The notes beneath the pieces are model-generated. The model was not told where the DNA came from and did not search any database. It was given only the letters and a program-made list of their open reading frames with translations. This document shows positions 7,638 to 16,463 of a stretch of DNA of 61,403 bases, piece after piece. The position numbers and the translations under genes are program-made. Every line of letters begins with the position of its first letter. The stretch's first letter is position 1. Source of the stretch: a bacterium. GTDB lineage: Bacteria; Zhuqueibacterota; QNDG01; JAFGCO01. Where the stretch lies: NCBI GenBank assembly GCA_016932575.1, contig JAFGCO010000027.1, positions 1 through 61,403 of the forward strand, given 5' to 3'.

Positions 7638-8192
7638 TTACGCCTCCTTTTTCTTCGCGGACCTGGAAGAAGTTGTTTTTTCTTTTCCGGACGCTGCTTT
7701 TTGCTTCGCGGTTGTTTTTTTGGCTGCGGTTGCTGTTGATTTTGCAGCCGGTTTCTTTGCAGCTGTCTTTGGGGGAGCTTTTTTCACCGGTGTCTTGGCA
7801 TCTTTTTTCGCAGCTGTTGTTTTTGTCTTTACAGCGACTTTCTTTTCAGCAGGTTTCACGGCTGCCTTGCTTTCAGATTTACCCACGCTTATTCCATTAA
7901 TCTTCAATTCGGTTAAATTCTGACGATGACCGCGCAAAACCTGGTAAGTTTTACGCCGCTTCTTTTTAAACACCAATACCTTATCATCTTTAAAATGAGA
8001 TACGATTGTGGCTTTGACAACTGCATTCGCAATCACAGGGGTGCCGACATCAACTTTATCATTGTCCACAATCAGAAGAACACGTTCCAGATCAACCTGT
8101 TTACCGGCGTCCAGTTTCATTTTTGGGACACAAATCGTCGATGCTTTATCGACCTTGAACTGAATTCCGCCTATTTCCACAATGGCATACAT
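7638..8192 (-). CDS. rplU: 50S ribosomal protein L21 with long lysine/alanine-rich tail
   Basis: 184 residues from the ATG at 8192 (MYAIVEIGG); an upstream GTG would add 11 residues that overlap the GGAGG site and is rejected. Residues 1-102 are a normal L21 ending in the RNA-binding GHRQNLTELKI segment. Residues 103-184 form a low-complexity tail of repeated KK, AAK, PVKK and TTAK units, resembling a histone-H1-like domain. Bacterial L21 is normally about 103 residues. The tail has no stop or frame break and ends 3 nt before rpmA, so it is truly part of the gene. It is likely disordered and RNA- or DNA-binding. Confidence 0.95.
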   Translation of the reverse strand: MYAIVEIGGIQFKVDKASTICVPKMKLDAGKQVDLERVLLIVDNDKVDVGTPVIANAVVKATIVSHFKDDKVLVFKKKRRKTYQVLRGHRQNLTELKINGISVGKSESKAAVKPAEKKVAVKTKTTAAKKDAKTPVKKAPPKTAAKKPAAKSTATAAKKTTAKQKAASGKEKTTSSRSAKKKEA

Positions 8193-8277
8193 ACGAATGA
8201 AAAACCTCCTTCCACATCCGATCACAATAAAAGTTTTTTAAGATAATAAAATTGATGACTTAAGTCAAGCTTTAAAA

Positions 8278-9804
8278 TCATTCTTTCTTCATATCGGACG
8301 ATTCAATCAGAAAATCTTCATCCCTGATATCTGGATCCTTTACAATTTTAAGTGTGACAAAATATTTCCACATCAATCGCCTTGCCCGGCTGCGTATGCC
8401 TTCTTTCAGATAGGCTGCAAGTGCCGGAGTTACTCTCAGGATTAATCTTCGCTTCCCGGTTTCAGTTTTATATTTTTGTATGGCACGCTCAATCTGGGTA
8501 ATGATCGTGCTCTTGGCAGGAATACGTCCCAGTCCATTGCATCGGGGGCAGACTTCACTGTACTGATAAAGTAAGCTTGGCCGGATGCGTTCACGCGTGA
8601 GTGAAACCAGTCCAAAATCATTCATTGGCAAAATATCAAAAGCCGCCCGGTCTTTTTGTAATTCGCGCCTAAGTTTGGCCACAACTTTTTTACGATGGCT
8701 GTCCTGGGAAAGATCAATAAAATCGATGACAACAATACCACCTATATCCCGCAGCCGCAGTTGTCTGGCTATTACCTGAGCAGCCTGAATATCGGTTTCC
8801 AAAGCGTGCAATTCATGATCTTTTTGACTGACAGAACGGCCGCTGTTGACATCAACCACAACCATGGCTTCAACCTGATCAAAAATCACATGGCCGCCAC
8901 CTTTCATCCAGATTTTACGGGCCAGGCTCTTTTCTATCTCTTCTTCGATATTGTATGTATCAAAAATCGGCGTTTTGTCTTTGTAAAGATCAAACTTGGG
9001 CATGAGATTTGGTGCCACATCCTTTAAATACTTCCGGATTTCACCATACAATTTCCGGGAATCTACCAGCAGTCTGTCAATATCCGGAGAAAATAAATCC
9101 CGAATGATACTTGATGTCATACCCGCATCTTTATAAATAAGGCGCCCGGATTTTTCGATCATGGCCTTTTCTTCTATTCGCTTCCAGGTACGCAGCAGAT
9201 ACTCAAGATCCGTCCGGATTTCGTTCGCTGAATGCCCAACTGCAACCGTTCGAATAATCAAGCCAAATCCTTCAGGTTTTAAACTGACTGCCAGTCTTCT
9301 AAGACGGCTGCGCTCCCGGGCATTGCTGATCTTTCGGGAAACCCCGATTGTATTGTTATTGGGAACTAGCACAAGAAAACGTCCGGGCAGCGATATATCT
9401 GTTGTCAGTCGCGCACCCTTGGTTCGAATGGGTTCCTTCGTTACCTGAACAAGTATTTCCTGACCCGCCCGAACAGGGGCGCCTTTTTTCTTGGGTGGAC
9501 GTTTCCGTCGGCCGCGGCGCTTGAATGGCTCTTCCTCCAAGGATACGGTTTCCGCAAGCCCGCTGAACTCGACTATCTGATCTCCAATATCGGCAAACGG
9601 TAAAAAACCGTTTAAATTCATACCGATATCAACAAATGCTGCACGAATGGCATCCACCACATTCTCGACCTTGCCTTTGTAAATATCACCGACCATCCGC
9701 TCATTCTCGGGACGCTCTACATACAGCTCGACCAGCTCCCTGTCTTCACAAATTGCAATCCTTGTTTCAGATGACGAATCGCTTATAATGATTTCTTTTA
9801 GCAT
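8278..9804 (-). CDS. rng: Ribonuclease G/E family endoribonuclease
   Basis: 508 residues from the ATG at 9804 (MLKEIIIS), preceded by GAGG at 10 nt; an upstream start would overlap the preceding gene. Domains: S1-like RNA-binding (about 38-130), interrupted by a strongly basic insert (KRRGRRKRPPKKK), then the RNase H-like catalytic domain with the metal-binding Asp in VVDVNSGR and in VVIDFIDL, and the zinc-link CPRC near residue 430. It acts in rRNA maturation and mRNA decay. No long RNase E scaffold tail is present, so it is RNase G-like. It starts 1 nt after the stop of the radical SAM gene and precedes rplU, a gene order also seen in other phyla. Confidence 0.93.
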   Translation of the reverse strand: MLKEIIISDSSSETRIAICEDRELVELYVERPENERMVGDIYKGKVENVVDAIRAAFVDIGMNLNGFLPFADIGDQIVEFSGLAETVSLEEEPFKRRGRRKRPPKKKGAPVRAGQEILVQVTKEPIRTKGARLTTDISLPGRFLVLVPNNNTIGVSRKISNARERSRLRRLAVSLKPEGFGLIIRTVAVGHSANEIRTDLEYLLRTWKRIEEKAMIEKSGRLIYKDAGMTSSIIRDLFSPDIDRLLVDSRKLYGEIRKYLKDVAPNLMPKFDLYKDKTPIFDTYNIEEEIEKSLARKIWMKGGGHVIFDQVEAMVVVDVNSGRSVSQKDHELHALETDIQAAQVIARQLRLRDIGGIVVIDFIDLSQDSHRKKVVAKLRRELQKDRAAFDILPMNDFGLVSLTRERIRPSLLYQYSEVCPRCNGLGRIPAKSTIITQIERAIQKYKTETGKRRLILRVTPALAAYLKEGIRSRARRLMWKYFVTLKIVKDPDIRDEDFLIESSDMKKE

Positions 9805-9805
9805 A

Positions 9806-12367
9806 TTATATAACCTCGAATGGTGTCTGAAGAACACCGTGCCTTTCAACAAATAAACCTGTCCTGTGAACATGATAACGTTCAATAGGGGAGATATAAG
9901 GGGGTTGAATAGCTTCCAGCACTTCTTCCACCCGCGCCGTGCCCTCGGGTGTGAATCGAATTTTTATATTAAATTCTCCCCTGTTCAATTCAATTTGCCG
10001 GATAAATGTTCGAATATCAACTGTTTTATGATTCCGCTCAATACGATAACTGTTGGAATGTAAAAATCCATGCACAGAATTTTCCAATTCCAGAAGCTCA
10101 AGATCATCATCAATCAAAATCCGGTAAATGGCAAGATTGATAATCTTGCTTAACGAATGTGCCTTGGTATCAATTTCCTGTGCCTGAGTCACATGAAATC
10201 CCTGAGGAAGATGCCGGTTCAGCATCTCTATAAAATGTCTGGGAAAATTATTCATGATCTCAACATCAAAGTACTCCGCAGCTCCCGTGTAACCCAAAGG
10301 CAGGGGCGGGCCTGTTGATATTCTGGGATGCATGTGAAATCCTTGCGACAACGCCACCGGAATATCCGCACGGCGAAATGCACGTGAAAAAACGCGCATG
10401 GTGTCCAGATGTGAAGTGAATCGCACTGCTTTGTTTTTTTCAAAAGAAAACCGGATCCGACGTTTAACCAGAGGAGAACGGATGATTCGAGAGGCGCGTC
10501 CCGGCAGGATGACGGATTTGTTCAATTTTTGGAGCTTTTTATTCACCGGTCGACAATCCATTTTCTCCTTCAGACCGCAGCCTGTACAGACAGTATAGCA
10601 ATCGGGTGTTTTTTTTCCCTGAATTGCCCGATTATATTCTTCATATAAATAGGATTTTGCAACTCCCTTGACCAGATGATCCCAAGGCAGGGGCGTTTTT
10701 GGATCTATCGGCTGCGTCCAGAAAACCGGATCCAAACCGCTTTCTTTAAAGGCTTTCTCCCAAATGGAGGGCTGAAAATGATCCGTCCAGCTGTCGAATC
10801 GGGCACCTTGCTTCCATGCAGCATAAATCACGACTCCCAGGCGCCGGTCTCCCAGACCAAATACAGCTTCCAGTTGTGAAACGTACGGATCGCGCCAGCG
10901 CAATTTTACTTCCCGCCAGAAAATATTTTTTTTCAGGTATCGAATTTTTTCAGAAAGCTGTTCCTTTGAATCCTGACCGGACCACTGAAATGGAGTCTGA
11001 GGTTTCGGAGAAAAAGGTGAAATCGATACATGTATCTCTTTTCGACCATATTTTTTGGCATGCCGGACAACCCGCCCCACCAATTTAACAATACCCTGTA
11101 TATCCTCTTGAGTCTCTGTCGGCAAACCTATCATGAAATAGAGTTTAATACGACGCCATTTCTTCTCAAAGGCGATATCAAGGGCACGCATCAAATCGTC
11201 TTCATCATTGTTTTTATTTATGATGTCCCGCAACCGTTGAGATCCTGCCTCCGGCGCCAGAGTCAATCCGCTTTTCCGAAAATGACTGGCTATGTCTGCC
11301 ATCTCCTTTGTAAACGTTTCGGTTCGTAGAGAAGGAAACGAGATTGAAATCCCTTTCTCTGTAAACTGTCGGTGTAATTTTTGTAAAAGGTCGGTCAATT
11401 GGGGATAATCTGACGAGGAAAGAGAAACCAGAGCAATTTCATCGTAACCTGTATTGCGAATCACTTTTCGGGCGCGTTCCACCAAACGATCGACCGGGCG
11501 AATACGAACGGGCCGATAGATCATCCCTGCATTGCAAAATCGGCAGCCACGACCGCATCCCCGCATAATTTCCATGGAAAATCGGTCATGGGCCACTTCG
11601 ATTAATGGGACAAGAGGAGCATCCGGGTAATTCTCTTCCGTCAGATCGGACTGAATATTAGCTTCTATGTTTATCGGTGCCCCTTCCCGAATGGTTTTCA
11701 TCGATTCAAACCTGCCATCCTTATTATATTCGGGAACATAAAACGACGGCACATACACACCTTGCAGGTCTGCCAATGCATGTAACCGCTGCTTCCTGGA
11801 CCACTGCTCCCGTTTGGCCTGCCGCATAATCCGGGCGATATCAATAATCACCGGCTCACCGTCACCCAGCACCAGTGCATCAAAAAAATCGGCGACAGGC
11901 TCCGGATTGTATGCCAATGGGCCGCCACCGATTACCAAAGGATCTTTTTCCGTCCGGTCTGCCGTCTTTACTGGAATTTCTGCCAACTCAAGCATATTCA
12001 AAATATTGGTATAATGCAATTCATATTGGAGTGTAATTCCCAAAACGTCGAATTGCCGGACAGGCCGTTTGGATTCCAATGTAAATAAAGGAATTTCATT
12101 TTCCCTTAATTTTTTTTCCATGTCCGGCCATGGAGCATAAACCCGCTCGGCCAAAAGCCAGGGAGGCTGGTTACAGAGATGATAAAGAATTTGCATACCC
12201 AAATGGGACATGCCGATTTCATAAACATCCGGAAATGCCAGAGCAAAGCGTACCGGGATATCCCGCCAGTCCTTTTGAATCATATGGAGCTCATGTCCCA
12301 CGTAGCGGCCGGGTCTGGTCACCTTTGGCAGGATCGGTTCAATTAGTTTTTCTACGGATTCAATCAT
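9806..12367 (-). CDS. B12-binding-type radical SAM protein fused to DUF2344
   Basis: 853 residues matching the TIGR03960/TIGR03936 fused architecture. The N-terminal part (about 40-190) resembles a cobalamin-binding fold, with FALAFPDVYEIGMSHLG and VIGGGPLAYNPEPVADF. The radical SAM core follows, with the [4Fe-4S] motif CGRGCRFC (Cys271, Cys275, Cys278) and LAPEAGSQRLR. The DUF2344 domain starts near residue 628 (RRIRFSFEKNKAVRFTSHLD). The substrate is unknown; co-location with rng, rplU and rpmA has led to the idea of a role in RNA or ribosome modification, which is inference. It is probably the first gene of that operon. Confidence 0.92.
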   Translation of the reverse strand: MIESVEKLIEPILPKVTRPGRYVGHELHMIQKDWRDIPVRFALAFPDVYEIGMSHLGMQILYHLCNQPPWLLAERVYAPWPDMEKKLRENEIPLFTLESKRPVRQFDVLGITLQYELHYTNILNMLELAEIPVKTADRTEKDPLVIGGGPLAYNPEPVADFFDALVLGDGEPVIIDIARIMRQAKREQWSRKQRLHALADLQGVYVPSFYVPEYNKDGRFESMKTIREGAPINIEANIQSDLTEENYPDAPLVPLIEVAHDRFSMEIMRGCGRGCRFCNAGMIYRPVRIRPVDRLVERARKVIRNTGYDEIALVSLSSSDYPQLTDLLQKLHRQFTEKGISISFPSLRTETFTKEMADIASHFRKSGLTLAPEAGSQRLRDIINKNNDEDDLMRALDIAFEKKWRRIKLYFMIGLPTETQEDIQGIVKLVGRVVRHAKKYGRKEIHVSISPFSPKPQTPFQWSGQDSKEQLSEKIRYLKKNIFWREVKLRWRDPYVSQLEAVFGLGDRRLGVVIYAAWKQGARFDSWTDHFQPSIWEKAFKESGLDPVFWTQPIDPKTPLPWDHLVKGVAKSYLYEEYNRAIQGKKTPDCYTVCTGCGLKEKMDCRPVNKKLQKLNKSVILPGRASRIIRSPLVKRRIRFSFEKNKAVRFTSHLDTMRVFSRAFRRADIPVALSQGFHMHPRISTGPPLPLGYTGAAEYFDVEIMNNFPRHFIEMLNRHLPQGFHVTQAQEIDTKAHSLSKIINLAIYRILIDDDLELLELENSVHGFLHSNSYRIERNHKTVDIRTFIRQIELNRGEFNIKIRFTPEGTARVEEVLEAIQPPYISPIERYHVHRTGLFVERHGVLQTPFEVI

Positions 12368-12693
12368 TATGGATTGAAAATCTCAAAAAAATCAACATTT
12401 CATCCGCTTCTATACATAAGTGTATCATTCGATATATTTCCACCGAAGATAGCTTCGATTAAACTATTCAAGATACAAAAAAACAATCATTTCTTCAAGC
12501 ATTATTCAAAAATTAAAATTTACTGCATGCAATTGCCGGCGCATTATTAAACTGAACAGAAGGATGAATGATATAATGAATTAAATTTTCGCTTGAAAAC
12601 ATTAATACGATTTATTATATTTATTACGATTTTAGTTTAATTTTATTTTTATCGTAATTTGAAACTTTTTTCGTATAAAAAGGTATATTAAGT
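12368..12693. other. Divergent intergenic region with candidate TetR operator
   Basis: The region between the leftward radical SAM operon and the rightward tetR gene is AT-rich and has no coding potential. It must hold promoters for both directions. Inverted arms ATTACGAT (12623-12630) and ATCGTAAT (12651-12658) with a 20-nt spacer lie 36 nt upstream of the tetR start, and a third related octamer, ATACGATT, lies at 12605-12612. These are candidate binding sites for the adjacent regulator. Confidence 0.4.
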
Positions 12694-13290
12694 ATGAACC
12701 ATATTGAAAATTCAAAACTAAAGCAGCTCAACGCTACAGCAATGGAGCTCTTTCTGAAATTTGGTTTTAAGCGCGTCTCTGTTGAAGAAATTTGTCGGAC
12801 AGCAGGTGTCAGCAAGATGACATTCTACAAATATTTTAAAAATAAAACTGACCTGTTAAAACAGATGCTCAACCAGATAGCCGACAATCAAATGAAGCAA
12901 TATAACAATATCATGAGCAGTGATATTTCCTATTCAGAAAAAGTTAAAGAAATCATCCGAATGAAGCAGTTAACAGCTGAGATGATGGGCCAGGAGCTTT
13001 TCAATGACTTGTATAATAATGCACCTCCTGAAATATCAGAATACCTGCATAATATAGGGATCAGGCTTCTTTCAACTGTTCGCAATGATTTTATTCAGGC
13101 ACAAAAAGAAGGTCATATTCGCTCAGATATTCATCCCGATTTTATTCTCTATTTCATGAATCATATGATCGATCTGGCATCCGATGAAAATCTGATTAAA
13201 CTGTATGATTCACCGAAGGCGCTGATCAATGAAATGATCCGATTCTTTTTTTATGGAATCCTCACGGAAAAGGATACCATGTCCTCATGA
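12694..13290 (+). CDS. TetR/AcrR-family transcriptional regulator
   Basis: 198 residues with an N-terminal helix-turn-helix (about 8-55): ATAMELFLKFGFKRVSVEEI, then AGVSKMTFYKYFKNKTDLL, the classic TetR signature. The C-terminal ligand domain (about 75-195) is divergent and helical, with no clue to the ligand. Its stop codon overlaps the start of the next gene by 4 nt (ATGA), so it is transcribed with the barrel gene and probably governs the following export genes. Inverted repeats upstream suggest autorepression. Confidence 0.93.
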   Translation: MNHIENSKLKQLNATAMELFLKFGFKRVSVEEICRTAGVSKMTFYKYFKNKTDLLKQMLNQIADNQMKQYNNIMSSDISYSEKVKEIIRMKQLTAEMMGQELFNDLYNNAPPEISEYLHNIGIRLLSTVRNDFIQAQKEGHIRSDIHPDFILYFMNHMIDLASDENLIKLYDSPKALINEMIRFFFYGILTEKDTMSS

Positions 13291-14378
13291 AACGGCTGTT
13301 ATGGATATTTTTGTTCATTTCAACGGGCTCCCTGTTCGGACAAACCGCCGACCTGACCGGACAAGCTTCTCTCTGGGGCGTATCCAACGATCAGACAACA
13401 TCCCAAATCGGAATAAGATATATACCAGCACTGTCATTGGCGCAGAATCTCTCAAATAAATGGATCATTGATTCGGAAATCGCCTGGCAATGCGCTAAAT
13501 GGTGGCAATTCGAAAATTGGAGATATCAATCCGAGGCCAAAAAATTGAAACCTTATCGTATGTGGCTGCGCATATCGACCGATCAATTCGAAGCCAGATT
13601 GGGATTACAGAAAATCAATTTTGGCTCTGCGCGGCTGATTCGTCCCCTCATGTGGTTTGATCGGCTGGACCCCAGGGATCCTTTGCAGTTGACCGACGGT
13701 GTAAATGCCATTTTAATGAAATATACATTTTTAAACAACGCCAATATATGGGCATGGGGATTGTACGGAAATGAGGATATCAAAGGATATGAAATCCTTC
13801 CGACCCAAAAAAACACCCTCGAATTCGGAGGACGGTTTCAATATCCGCTGCCATCCGGAGAAATTGCTTTAACAATGAATCAACGCCGCGTTAAAAATAT
13901 CGAATCTTTGGAGCGACGTATTGCCTTCGACGGCCGGTGGGACATTGAAATCGGCATCTGGCTTGAACTCACACTGACTCATCTTGAATGGGATCGATTG
14001 CCATATCAATATCAGACAATGGGTACATTGGGGCTGGATTACACTTTCGGGATCGGTAACGGTTTCTACTGTCAGGCTGAGCATTTTACATTTCGGATTT
14101 CCGATAAATGGAGTGATCCCGGAACCACGCGAAAGTTGACCGCTTTATCTTTAAATTATCCGTTGGGATTGATAGACAATCTCATCACAATGATCTATTA
14201 TGACTGGGATGAGCATGACCTGTACCGCTTCATCAACTGGCAGCGGACCTATGATTCCTGGCAAATTCATCTGATCGGTTTTTGGAATCCAGAGCAATTT
14301 CAACTCATTCAATTCCAAACCGGTCAATCATTATGGATGGGAAAAGGCATACAATGTATGGTGGTGTTTAATCACTGA
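13287..14378 (+). CDS. Predicted outer-membrane beta-barrel protein
   Basis: 363 residues with a cleavable signal peptide (MKRLLWIFLFISTGSLFGQ). The mature part is rich in alternating amphipathic strands with aromatic residues (Trp, Tyr, Phe), for example YRMWLRISTDQFEARLGLQK and GLDYTFGIGNGFYCQAEHF, as in porin-like or alginate-export-like barrels. I do not recognise a named family. It overlaps tetR by 4 nt and precedes the ABC transporter genes by 163 nt. By context it may be the outer-membrane part or client of the transporter encoded downstream. Confidence 0.75.
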   Translation: MKRLLWIFLFISTGSLFGQTADLTGQASLWGVSNDQTTSQIGIRYIPALSLAQNLSNKWIIDSEIAWQCAKWWQFENWRYQSEAKKLKPYRMWLRISTDQFEARLGLQKINFGSARLIRPLMWFDRLDPRDPLQLTDGVNAILMKYTFLNNANIWAWGLYGNEDIKGYEILPTQKNTLEFGGRFQYPLPSGEIALTMNQRRVKNIESLERRIAFDGRWDIEIGIWLELTLTHLEWDRLPYQYQTMGTLGLDYTFGIGNGFYCQAEHFTFRISDKWSDPGTTRKLTALSLNYPLGLIDNLITMIYYDWDEHDLYRFINWQRTYDSWQIHLIGFWNPEQFQLIQFQTGQSLWMGKGIQCMVVFNH

Positions 14379-14541
14379 CAAAATGATGTATGCACTGAAA
14401 ATAACAGGAATAAACAAAAAATTTTGAACAACAAATTGACTTGATGCGAAAATAACATAAATACTGAAATTTTTTTAATGATAATATGCATCTTGAATAG
14501 TTAACAAAACAGACAACAACCCTTTTCTGCGCGAGGTCATT

Positions 14542-15273
14542 ATGGAAAACGGCAAACTCATCACCATACAAAACCTGGTAAAGCATTACCCCATGGGTAA
14601 AGGCCGGTTCACTGCACTGAAAGATATCAATCTCACCTTTGAAAAAGGGGAATTCAGCGGTGTGGTCGGTCCGAGCGGCTCAGGGAAAACCACGTTATTG
14701 AATATTATGGGATCCCTGGATGTGCCCTCAGAAGGCACAGTCCGTGTTCTGGGCAGTGAAATCGGCACGCTTTCACATAAAGCGGCTGCCCGTCTGAGAA
14801 ACCACAATATTGGATTTATCTTCCAGACCTATAATCTGATGCCGGTATATAATGTATTTGAAAATGTTGAATTCCCGCTGCTCCTGCTGAAGATGCCTGT
14901 AAAAGAACGCAGACAGGCCGTGCTGGATGCCCTGGAATGGGTGGGTCTGTCTGATAAAGTCAAATCACGGCCCAAACAGCTCTCCGGAGGAGAATCCCAG
15001 CGTGTGTCTATTGCAAGGGCCATGGTAAAACGACCGCATATTGTCCTGGCGGACGAACCAACAGCCAATCTGGATGCAGATAATTCTCATCACATTCTTC
15101 AGACCATGGAAAAATTAAACCGGGATTTAAAAACCACATTCATATTTGCCACCCACGATGACAAGGTCATTCAATATTTAAAAAGAAAGATTTCACTGGC
15201 AGACGGAAAAGTGCAATCGGATGAAAAAAGCCCGGGGAACCGGAATCCGGAATCCGGACATGAGATTCAGTAA
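14542..15273 (+). CDS. ABC transporter ATP-binding protein (LolD/MacB type)
   Basis: 243 residues. Walker A GPSGSGKT (43-50), Q-loop region GFIFQTYNLMPVYNVFENVE, signature LSGGESQRVSIARAM, Walker B HIVLADEPTANLD and the H-loop FATHDD are all intact. The residues around the Q-loop (NLMPVYNVFENVEFP) are typical of the LolD/MacB/FtsE subgroup, which powers mechanotransmission through FtsX-type permeases rather than classic import. Two FtsX-type permease genes follow directly. A GAGG site precedes the ATG. Confidence 0.93.
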   Translation: MENGKLITIQNLVKHYPMGKGRFTALKDINLTFEKGEFSGVVGPSGSGKTTLLNIMGSLDVPSEGTVRVLGSEIGTLSHKAAARLRNHNIGFIFQTYNLMPVYNVFENVEFPLLLLKMPVKERRQAVLDALEWVGLSDKVKSRPKQLSGGESQRVSIARAMVKRPHIVLADEPTANLDADNSHHILQTMEKLNRDLKTTFIFATHDDKVIQYLKRKISLADGKVQSDEKSPGNRNPESGHEIQ

Positions 15274-15293
15274 TTTAACATGGAGAGATAAAA

Positions 15294-16463
15294 ATGCTCG
15301 CAATAAAACTGGCTTTTAAAAATTTGATAGGCGCCGGGCTGAGAACCTGGCTGAATGCGTTTGTGCTCTCCATTGCCTATGTGGTCATTATCTGGCACAG
15401 CGGTATTCTGGAGGGCTGGAACCGGCAGGCCAGACGGGATATGATCGACTGGCAGATCGGAGGAGGCGAGGTCTGGCAGAAAAATTACGATCCCTATGAT
15501 CCGTTCACCTTAACAGATGCACACGCGCCGGTTCCGGAAAAATTTCAGGAACAAATCAAGGCTGGAAAGCTGACACCGATTCTGGTAACGTCCGGCAGTT
15601 TCTATCCCGAAGGCCGCATTCAAAGCGTGCTGCTGAAAGGCATTGATCCGCAGCAATCGATTCTGAAATTACCAGCCGGCTCCCTTCAAAAAGATAACGA
15701 GGCAATTCCTGCCATGATCGGAACCCGTATGGCAAAAAACAACCGGCTCAAGGAAGGGGATTATGTGACCATTCGCTGGCGCGACGCGCTTGGAACATTT
15801 GATGCGGCTGAAATAAAAATCGCACGAATTTTTAAAACCAGTGTTCCCGCCGTTGACAATGGCCAGATCTGGCTTCCCCTGGATCAGCTGCAGAATATGC
15901 TTCAGATGCCCGGTGAGGCCACCTATTTGATTCTGGAACCCGGACAAAATCCCATCAAAATCAGTGGATGGCAGCATCAGGGATACGACGTGCTTCTGGC
16001 GGAAATGGATGAAATTATCCGCCGTAAATCCATCGGCGGCACCATTCTCTACACAATTATGCTTTTGCTTGCCATGCTGGCAATCTTTGACACACAGGTC
16101 TTTGCCATATTCAGGCGGCAGAAAGAAATCGGTACAGACATTGCCCTGGGCATGACCCGCGGTCAGGTGATCGGCCTGTTCACGGTAGAAGGCGCCGTGC
16201 ATGGCATTCTTGCAGCAGTCATGGCGGCCATATACGGCATTCCGCTTTTGTCCATGCAGGCCGTACACGGAATGGCCATGCCCGAGGGTATGGACGATTA
16301 CGGGCTGGCCGGCGCGGAGAGGATCTTTCCGGTCTACAGCACGGCGTTGATCATCGGAACAGTCATTCTTGTCATGATCACCACGACCATTGTCAGCTAT
16401 CTGCCGTCTCTTAAGATTGCGAAAATGAAACCGACAGACGCTATACGGGGGAAATTACAATGA
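15294..16463 (+). CDS. FtsX/MacB-type ABC permease, first of pair
   Basis: 389 residues. Topology is the MacB/LolC pattern: one N-terminal helix (about 18-38), a large periplasmic domain (about 40-245), then three helices near the C-terminus (about 250-270, 295-320 and 345-368). The end TIVSYLPSLKIAKMKPTDAIRGK is the characteristic FtsX-permease tail (PS..A...P..ALR). The periplasmic domain is soluble-like and likely handles a lipid or lipoprotein. It starts 20 nt after the ATPase gene with a GGAGA site and overlaps the next permease by 4 nt. Confidence 0.9.
   Translation: MLAIKLAFKNLIGAGLRTWLNAFVLSIAYVVIIWHSGILEGWNRQARRDMIDWQIGGGEVWQKNYDPYDPFTLTDAHAPVPEKFQEQIKAGKLTPILVTSGSFYPEGRIQSVLLKGIDPQQSILKLPAGSLQKDNEAIPAMIGTRMAKNNRLKEGDYVTIRWRDALGTFDAAEIKIARIFKTSVPAVDNGQIWLPLDQLQNMLQMPGEATYLILEPGQNPIKISGWQHQGYDVLLAEMDEIIRRKSIGGTILYTIMLLLAMLAIFDTQVFAIFRRQKEIGTDIALGMTRGQVIGLFTVEGAVHGILAAVMAAIYGIPLLSMQAVHGMAMPEGMDDYGLAGAERIFPVYSTALIIGTVILVMITTTIVSYLPSLKIAKMKPTDAIRGKLQ

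Noticed and set aside
7585-7923. Plus-strand frame rich in Phe/Ala/Val opposite rplU
   Set aside because: It is the antisense shadow of the lysine/alanine-rich tail of L21.
8278-8400. Possible full RNase E scaffold region
   Set aside because: The protein ends soon after the zinc-link region, as in RNase G; no long tail exists.
15669-16268. 199-codon minus-strand frame opposite the first FtsX permease
   Set aside because: The plus-strand frame has clear FtsX features and operon coupling; the antisense frame shows none.
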